A DNA stretch of 64,000 nt from Natronomonas salinimetallica. Lineage in GTDB: Archaea; Halobacteriota; Halobacteria; Halobacteriales; Haloarculaceae. The DNA lies in the NCBI RefSeq assembly GCF_013839515.1, contig NZ_JACDNQ010000004.1, positions 1 through 64,000 on the forward strand, written 5' to 3'. Made by a program: the position numbers and the translations under genes. How positions within the stretch are numbered: position 1 is the stretch's first letter; every line of letters begins with the position of its first letter. Positions 59,053 through 64,000 of this stretch are shown here, piece after piece. The notes under the pieces are model-generated. The model ran no database searches. It was not told where the DNA came from and was given only the letters and a program-made list of their open reading frames with translations.

Positions 59053-60000
59053 ATGGCGTCACGTGAAACAGGGCACCCGGGAACGGAGGTCGTAGCGTCG
59101 ATCGACGAGATGATCGGGGGGACACCGCTACTCCGTCTGGACGCGTTTGCCGACAACCTTCTCGGGAAGATAGAAAGCCAAAACCCGTACTCGGTCAAGG
59201 ACCGCATCGCCCGCGAAATCATCGATACCGCCGAACGGAACGGCGAACTCGAGCCCGGCGGAACGGTCGTCGAGTCCACCAGCGGTAACACCGGTATCGG
59301 CCTTGCGGCGGTCTGTGCGTCTCGGGGCTACGAGTGCGTCCTGACGATGCCGTCCTCGATGTCCGAAGAGCGGCGCGATATGCTCCGCGCGCTCGGCGCG
59401 GATCTAGAGCTTACGCCCGCGGCGGACGGCATGGGTGGCGCGAACCGGCGATCCGAGGAGATCGTCACCGAGTACGAGAACGCGATACTGGCCCGGCAGT
59501 TCGAAAACGAGGCGAACCCGGCGGCCCACCGTCGGACGACGGGTCCGGAACTCTGGCAGGCGACGGACGGGGGGATCGATGCGGTCGTCGCGGGCGTCGG
59601 AACGGGCGGAACGATCACCGGCGTCACAGAACACATCAAGGAGGACCGCGGCAAGACGACGTTTAGCGCCGTCGCGGTCGAACCGGTCGAGTCGCCGACG
59701 ATCTCACGACAGAGTTCGGACGGCCACGAGCTCCAGGGGATCGGCCCCGGGTTCCTCCCGGATATCCTCCGGACCGAGTTGATCGACGAGGTTCGGGCGG
59801 TCAGCGCCGACGACGCGAAGGCGGCGACCCGCAAACTGGGCCGTACCGAAGGGCTGTTGGTCGGGATCTCGTCCGGCGCTGCGCTCGCCGTCGCGGCCGA
59901 ATACGCCGGCGAGCACCCGGACGAACTGGTGGGCGTCGTGTTGCCCGATCCGGGCGAGCGCTATCTCTCGACGGATCTGTACGAGACGGACTCGGCGTAG
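59053..60000 (+). CDS. cysK: Cysteine synthase (O-acetylserine sulfhydrylase type)
   Basis: PLP enzyme of 315 residues that makes cysteine from O-acetylserine (or a related activated serine) and sulfide. PLP lysine in NPYSVKDRIA (about 44-53), ESTSGNTGIGLAAVCASRG, the phosphate loop GVGTGGTITGVTEH, and SSGAALAVA near the C-terminus. ATG 59053 matches the family start; the open frame upstream is not coding. Full length. Confidence 0.92.
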   Translation: MASRETGHPGTEVVASIDEMIGGTPLLRLDAFADNLLGKIESQNPYSVKDRIAREIIDTAERNGELEPGGTVVESTSGNTGIGLAAVCASRGYECVLTMPSSMSEERRDMLRALGADLELTPAADGMGGANRRSEEIVTEYENAILARQFENEANPAAHRRTTGPELWQATDGGIDAVVAGVGTGGTITGVTEHIKEDRGKTTFSAVAVEPVESPTISRQSSDGHELQGIGPGFLPDILRTELIDEVRAVSADDAKAATRKLGRTEGLLVGISSGAALAVAAEYAGEHPDELVGVVLPDPGERYLSTDLYETDSA

Positions 60001-60096
60001 CTCAGACTGCCGAGGGCACCTATGTTTTCAGGGCGAGAATCCCGCCTTTTCACGCTCCGGTGACACGATATCGCCGCGAACGCGTCGCCGGCGGTA

Positions 60097-60402
60097 TCAC
60101 TCCACGACGTACGACTGGTGATCGCCGCGGGTCCGCACGTCGACGAACTGGTGTCGCGTTTCATCACCCACGGCGCCCGCAAACGAGACGTCGGCACCGT
60201 CGTCGTCGTACACCTCGTTGGCACCGACGAGGTCGTGGTCGCTGATCGATTCGACGAGACGCCGTGGGATCGAGTCGCCGCGCTGAATATCGACGATCAA
60301 GAGACGATCGGTGAAACTCTTCGCGATGAACGCGTCGGCAACGGCGTCGTGTTCACGGAGCGTCGTCGCGAGACGGCGGAGTTCGGCCTCCCGGTCGGTC
60401 AT
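60097..60402 (-). CDS. Small uncharacterised haloarchaeal protein
   Basis: A 101-residue acidic soluble protein (MTDREAELRRLATTLREHDA) with a ferredoxin-like alternation of strands and helices: VADAFIAKSFTDRLLIVDIQ then IPRRLVESISDHDLVGANEV. Family not recognised with certainty; similar proteins occur across haloarchaea. ATG 60402 preferred to one four codons upstream. Confidence 0.6.
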   Translation of the reverse strand: MTDREAELRRLATTLREHDAVADAFIAKSFTDRLLIVDIQRGDSIPRRLVESISDHDLVGANEVYDDDGADVSFAGAVGDETRHQFVDVRTRGDHQSYVVE

Positions 60403-60493
60403 ACGTCGATACAACGGTTCTGGCCGACGAAAGCGCTGTTACGAACATCTTCGCCGACGGGGCCGAAAGAGCCGCCGGGCGATACGTCGCCCG

Positions 60494-60907
60494 TCATTCA
60501 CACGCTCTCTCGAGCCACTCGAACTGGGCGGTGAGTTCCTTTCGGCGCTGTCGTTCGATGATCGTCGAATCGAGGACGTCCCCGACCACGGCGACGTCTA
60601 GTGCGAACTCGGTCGTCGCCGTTATTTCGGTGCCGCCGGCCGTCGGCCGAACGGCGTAGGCCGTCCGCATCGTCTCGAAGAGCCCTTCGCGCTGTTCGTA
60701 GGCGAGAACGGTCCCCGGACGGTCGACGACCGCAAGCGTCAACTCGATGCTCGCGATCCCCACGCGGTTTGCGACGTGAAGCGTGCCGTCGTCGACGGTC
60801 ACCTCGTCGAACCCGGATGCTTTCATGAACGGTTCGGTCCGCCCTATCGACTCTCGAACGACCTCGGGCGGCGCATCGATCGTCCGTGTGAGGGTGATGG
60901 TATTCAT
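60494..60907 (-). CDS. SRPBCC (START-like) superfamily protein
   Basis: A 137-residue helix-grip-fold protein: MNTITLTRTIDAPPEVVRES at the start, an antiparallel sheet in the middle (GTLHVANRVGIASIELTLAV), and a long C-terminal helix (STIIERQRRKELTAQFEWLE). Such proteins bind hydrophobic ligands. Function unknown. Next upstream gene on the same strand is a Bat-like regulator. Confidence 0.8.
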   Translation of the reverse strand: MNTITLTRTIDAPPEVVRESIGRTEPFMKASGFDEVTVDDGTLHVANRVGIASIELTLAVVDRPGTVLAYEQREGLFETMRTAYAVRPTAGGTEITATTEFALDVAVVGDVLDSTIIERQRRKELTAQFEWLERACE

Positions 60908-60972
60908 CGTTTTCCGGTGGCTGTGGCGTCATCCCGTCCCCGCTCGTCGGGACACGGCGACGCCGATCCGCA

Positions 60973-61635
60973 TCAGTCGGCACGTGCTGGCACGTTGTGT
61001 TGGGTCTTACGCGCCTCCCGGACGTGTTCTTTGAGCACCCGCTCTTCGGCCCGATGGAGGACCTCACAACAGGTCGAGGCGGCGATGTCCAGTTCGTTCG
61101 CGAGTTCCGTCAGGGTGATCCGGCGGGGCGTATCGTAGTAGCCCTGATCGATCGCCTCGTGAAGCAGCCACTGTTGGCGGTCGGTCAACAGCTCGTCCGA
61201 TTCGATCTCCTGTTTGATCTGTTCGACGGAGTAGGGGATACCGAACTCGTCCAGCTGTTCACCGAGTTTCGACAGCCGGTGTTGTGGGATCGTCGTTTCC
61301 AGAATCATCTCACCATCGCTGACCTCGAAGGGCGTCTCTATCGGAACGCCCGACGTTTGGATGGAGGTCAACAACAGCGGCATCGTCGTTTCGACCTGGA
61401 TCCGATTTCGGTTCGCCCCCGTCTCGAACACCGTGAGGTCGGTGACGGCGTCGTATTCGCGCATCTCCTCGCAGACGGCTTCCGGGTCCGAGGCGATGAG
61501 TTCGATTCTGGCGACGCCGGTCGAATCGTTGGCTGTCGCGGCGAGGACTCGAAACCGGGCCTCCGAGTAGCTTCTCGATATCTCTCCTATCCAGACCGGT
61601 TCCGGGACGGTGATCGTGAGCTTGGCGTAGGGCAT
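60973..61635 (-). CDS. Bat-like helix-turn-helix regulator (HTH_10)
   Basis: A 220-residue regulator of the bacterioopsin-activator type: an N-terminal sensor-like domain (about 1-155) and a C-terminal HTH_10 (about 160-212) with LTDRQQWLLHEAIDQGYYDT and LTELANELDIAASTCCEVLH. The ATG at 61635 fits the family start; an ATG 12 codons upstream lies in the presumed leader. An 18-bp palindrome of DtxR-box type stands 44 nt upstream, suggesting control by iron or manganese. Confidence 0.88.
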   Translation of the reverse strand: MPYAKLTITVPEPVWIGEISRSYSEARFRVLAATANDSTGVARIELIASDPEAVCEEMREYDAVTDLTVFETGANRNRIQVETTMPLLLTSIQTSGVPIETPFEVSDGEMILETTIPQHRLSKLGEQLDEFGIPYSVEQIKQEIESDELLTDRQQWLLHEAIDQGYYDTPRRITLTELANELDIAASTCCEVLHRAEERVLKEHVREARKTQHNVPARAD

Positions 61636-61678
61636 AATTGGTGGGTATTGATTGGTGTGATCTGTTCCCACCGGTTCG

Positions 61679-61696
61679 TTTTAGGCCAGCCTAAAA
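61679..61696. promoter_or_regulatory. DtxR/SirR-type operator palindrome
   Basis: TTTTAGGCCAGCCTAAAA: perfect 8-bp arms around CA. TTAGGC-x(2)-GCCTAA matches operators of DtxR-family metal regulators (Idr/SirR-type in haloarchaea). It lies in the gap between the Bat-like gene and the CGCGG peptide gene, closer to the former. Confidence 0.6.
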
Positions 61697-61743
61697 GGGT
61701 GTTGGGACGAATATGTTCGGCGTCGATTCAAATACCGCGACAG

Positions 61744-62061
61744 TCACTCCACGTGGACGCGGGTAACGTGGCCGCCACATCCACACTGCTTGATATACTC
61801 CCATTCGAACTCCGGGTACTCCTCGAGCAGGACCTCATACAGGAACGCCTCCGGATGGCCGAGCGCGGCGTGGGTGACGAGATTCACGTGATTGCCGGGG
61901 GCGGTGTGTTCGACCGCGTCGATCGCGTCGTGGACGGCGAGACCGACGTCGTCGGCGTAGCGGGGCTTCTCGAGGTTTACCGACCACGAGTTGTCGTGAA
62001 CCTCCTCGGTAACTGGCTCCGCGTCCGACTCGTGGTCGTGATCGTGATCCGTCGAACTCAT
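61744..62061 (-). CDS. CGCGG-family RiPP-like precursor protein
   Basis: A 105-residue protein opening MSSTDHDHDHESDAEPVTEE and ending EWEYIKQCGCGGHVTRVHVE. The CGCGGHVTRV ending and the block HDNSWSVNLEKPRYADD match the haloarchaeal family annotated as candidate radical-SAM-modified peptides. Two cysteines in the CGCGG core are the likely modification sites. The ATG at 62061 lies 29 nt after a TATATAT box, so the transcript is probably leaderless. No radical SAM enzyme gene is in the window. Confidence 0.8.
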   Translation of the reverse strand: MSSTDHDHDHESDAEPVTEEVHDNSWSVNLEKPRYADDVGLAVHDAIDAVEHTAPGNHVNLVTHAALGHPEAFLYEVLLEEYPEFEWEYIKQCGCGGHVTRVHVE

Positions 62062-62085
62062 ACGCGGGTCTAGGTGCTCCACTAC

Positions 62086-62095
62086 GATATATATC
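62086..62095 (-). promoter_or_regulatory. TATA box of the CGCGG peptide gene
   Basis: GATATATATC is self-complementary, 25-34 nt upstream of ATG 62061; it fixes that start rather than the ATG at 62082. Confidence 0.6.
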
Positions 62096-62210
62096 GGGGG
62101 TGTGTTCGATCATCGGGGCCGGCGTGCCCGTCGAGACCGCACCCGTCCGCTCGGCCGTCGGAAGATGTTCGGCACAATATAGGGGAATACCGGGCCACAA
62201 TCCGATACGT

Positions 62211-62585
62211 ATGCCGGCAACTACCGTCGACGCGGAACGCGAGTACGACCCCGAACGATTCGCCGCACACGGGGTGTTCCGGACGGAACGATCGAAAACC
62301 GTCTGCGGATACTTTGAGCCCGGTCAGTTCATCCCGGTACATGCCGCCGATAGCGACGTCACGATCGTCGTCCAAGACGGGACGGGCATCGTGCGTGACG
62401 GCCAGGAGGAACACGAGGTAGCCCCCGGCTCCGTAGTCACGGTTCCGGCCGGCCGCGAGCGGGGCGTCCGCGCCGACGACGGCCGTCTCGAAGCGGTACT
62501 CGTGACTTCCCCCCCACCGACCGACGCCGAACACGAACCGGTCCGTCAGGGACTGCGAAACGACGAGTTCGATCCGTCGAACTGA
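62211..62585 (+). CDS. Cupin-domain protein
   Basis: A 124-residue single-cupin protein: FEPGQFIPVHAADSDVTIVV (histidine of cupin motif 1) and EHEVAPGSVVTVPAGRERGV (motif 2), with VRQGLRNDEFDPSN at the end. Full length for the haloarchaeal group with SPPPTDAEHEPVR. The stop codon merges with the first base of the second MITE-like element (TGATACTG). Divergent from the CGCGG peptide gene; a shared function is possible but unproven. Confidence 0.85.
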   Translation: MPATTVDAEREYDPERFAAHGVFRTERSKTVCGYFEPGQFIPVHAADSDVTIVVQDGTGIVRDGQEEHEVAPGSVVTVPAGRERGVRADDGRLEAVLVTSPPPTDAEHEPVRQGLRNDEFDPSN

Positions 62586-62693
62586 TACTGGTGGACGAAA
62601 TCAAATGAAACCGACTCACGAGTGATCCGCCGTTCGCTCCGTCGAACGGCGTGATCCTCTGCGTCGTGTGTACATTCTTTTGCCCGTCAGTAT
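62585..62693. mobile_element. 110-bp MITE-like element, copy 2
   Basis: Nearly identical in the same orientation to 30128-30237, differing by a one-base deletion and a few substitutions near the right end. Begins at the last base of the cupin stop codon. Confidence 0.7.
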
Positions 62694-62733
62694 GAGAGGT
62701 CCCGTCCGCCGTCGGCCTTCGATCGACGGTTAT

Positions 62734-62802
62734 CTCACGGCCACAGCAACTGACAATCGCCTCACGGCCACAGCAACTGACAATCGCCTCACGGCCACAG
62801 CC
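62734..62802. repeat. 27-bp tandem repeat overlapping the end of the glutamate dehydrogenase gene
   Basis: Unit CTCACGGCCACAGCAACTGA plus CAATCGC repeats at 62734 and 62761; a third partial copy at 62788 contains the gene's own stop. Each copy therefore duplicates the LWP-stop coding end. Confidence 0.8.
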
Positions 62803-64000
62803 CCCGACTCTCGTGGGCGGCCGCGATCCGGGATACCCCGACGATATAGGCGGCCTCCCGCCAGGTCACGCCCCTGTTTTCGACCTCGCGGCGGACCGCA
62901 TCCCACGCGTCGATCATCACGGCTTCGAGCTCCTCGTTTACCCGATCCAGGGACCACGTGCGATGGTTGATGTCTTGGACCCACTCGAAGTAACTGACCG
63001 TCACCCCGCCCGCGTTCGCGAGGATGTCGGGCACGACATGGATCCCACGGTCGGTGAGGATCGAATCGGCGGTGAACGTCGTCGGGCCGTTTGCGCCCTC
63101 GACGACGAAATCCGCCCGGATATCGTCCGCGTTCCCCTCGGTGATCACGTTCCCGAGCGCTGCCGGAACGAGGAGGTCGACGTCGAGTTCGAGCAACGCC
63201 GCGTTGCTGATCGTGTCCTCGGCGTACTCCGTGACCGCCTCGGGCTCTTGATCGTGGGAGGGGATCCCGGACGTATCGAGGCCGGTCAGGTCGTAGGCCG
63301 CCCCGTTTACGTCGCTGACCGCGACGACGGTCGCGCCCCACTCCTCGAGTAGCCGGGCGGCGTTCGCGCCGACGCTCCCGAAGCCCTGCACGGCGACGGT
63401 CGTCTCGGAAAGCGGGCGATCGTAGTACTCCAGTAGCTCGCGGCTGATGATCGCGACGCTCCGACCGGGGGCTTCCTGGCGGCCCTCACTCCCGCCGACG
63501 GCGATCGGCTTGCCGGTCACCACGGCCGGGGCCGTTTCGGCCTCCTGGATGCTGTAGGTGTCCATGATCCAGGCCATCGTCTGGGCGTTCGTCCCCATAT
63601 CCGGCGCGGGGATGTCCGTTTGCGGCCCGATGACGTTCCGGAGTTCGTTGGTGAAACGGCGCGTTAGCCGTTCGATCTCCCCGTCACTGAGGGCCTTCGG
63701 ATCGACGTTGATCCCCCCTTTCGCGCCGCCGAAGGGGAGGTCGACGACGGCACACTTCCAGGTCATCCACATCGAGAGTCCGATGACCTCCTCGCGGTCG
63801 ACGTGTGGATGATACCGGAGGCCGCCTTTGTATGGTCCGCGGACGCTGTCGTGTTGGGCCCTGTATCCGCTGAACACGTCCACGGTCCCGTCATCGCGTT
63901 TGAGCGGGACCGTGACCTCGTGGACCGACGTCGGGTGGCTAAGTCGCTCGATGATGTTTTCGTCGACCTCGATGAGGGATGCGGCCTTGTCGAGTTGGTA
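62789..64000 (-). CDS. gdhA: Glutamate dehydrogenase (Glu/Leu/Phe/Val family), 5' end beyond the window
   Basis: Interconverts glutamate and 2-oxoglutarate plus ammonia. The visible 403 residues include [20 protein letters not shown] with substrate lysine, [15 protein letters not shown] with the catalytic lysine, and the Rossmann motif [20 protein letters not shown]. The reading frame remains open from the first internal Met (63883) to the right edge ([20 protein letters not shown]), so roughly the N-terminal 15-30 residues are missing. C-terminus HESRGLWP complete. Confidence 0.93.
   Translation of the reverse strand, partial: YQLDKAASLIEVDENIIERLSHPTSVHEVTVPLKRDDGTVDVFSGYRAQHDSVRGPYKGGLRYHPHVDREEVIGLSMWMTWKCAVVDLPFGGAKGGINVDPKALSDGEIERLTRRFTNELRNVIGPQTDIPAPDMGTNAQTMAWIMDTYSIQEAETAPAVVTGKPIAVGGSEGRQEAPGRSVAIISRELLEYYDRPLSETTVAVQGFGSVGANAARLLEEWGATVVAVSDVNGAAYDLTGLDTSGIPSHDQEPEAVTEYAEDTISNAALLELDVDLLVPAALGNVITEGNADDIRADFVVEGANGPTTFTADSILTDRGIHVVPDILANAGGVTVSYFEWVQDINHRTWSLDRVNEELEAVMIDAWDAVRREVENRGVTWREAAYIVGVSRIAAAHESRGLWP

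Overview
This window is chromosomal DNA from an extremely halophilic archaeon (class Halobacteria). The evidence is high GC, very acidic proteins, TATA boxes about 26-29 nt upstream of leaderless starts, and archaeal or haloarchaeal markers: digeranylgeranylglyceryl-phosphate synthase, eIF1A, RNase P protein 4, archaeal SRP RNA and RNase P RNA, pyruvoyl arginine decarboxylase, and haloarchaea-restricted small families. Genus cannot be called.

Left edge to about 4.8 kb is a visibly AT-richer accessory island. It starts with the C-terminal tail of a transposase, followed by a leftward four-gene cassette: D12-class adenine methyltransferase, MORC-like GHKL ATPase, class III nucleotide cyclase and three-helix membrane effector. 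The last two match Pycsar (PycC + PycTM) anti-phage defence. The last three genes are joined by 4-nt ATGA overlaps, so the ATPase looks like an integral part of an expanded archaeal Pycsar-type system.

About 4.9-19.4 kb is a GC-rich integrated element ending beside the 3' end of a tRNA-Arg(UCG) gene. It carries a long, tightly packed leftward module: a signal/anchor-bearing surface protein, five tiny membrane proteins, a large membrane protein, a helical protein, a P-loop ATPase and a 1052-residue surface protein with a multi-span C-terminus. A winged-helix protein, a zinc-ribbon protein and a divergent pair of small genes accompany it. The logic resembles pleolipovirus-like membrane-vesicle viruses or plasmid-vesicle elements, but no integrase or second attachment site lies in the window.

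From 19.6 to 41.6 kb lies ordinary core genome: lipid synthesis, a sensor kinase, the DabA/DabB inorganic-carbon transporter, an Lrp regulator, SRP RNA, MscS channel, RNase P protein and RNA, arginine decarboxylase, a purine-type permease with a PRTase-fold regulator sharing a promoter motif, pyrE, eIF1A and gatB. Short inverted-repeat elements beginning ATACTG and several short tandem duplications are scattered here.

From 41.8 to 54.0 kb is a complete [NiFe] uptake hydrogenase locus: small and large subunits, cytochrome b, maturation protease, HypC, HypD and HypE in one leftward operon, and a formyltransferase, HypA, HypB and HypF in another. A crotonase gene diverges from the formyltransferase gene. 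These two look like a split version of HypX, the aerobic CO-ligand enzyme. Two small genes, too short for routine calling, sit at the head and in the middle of the structural operon.

The remainder (54-64 kb) holds a polytopic membrane protein, an aldehyde dehydrogenase/TPP-enzyme pair, cysteine synthase, a Bat-like regulator preceded by a DtxR-type palindrome, a CGCGG-family RiPP-like peptide, a cupin, a second copy of the 110-bp ATACTG element and a glutamate dehydrogenase gene running off the right edge.
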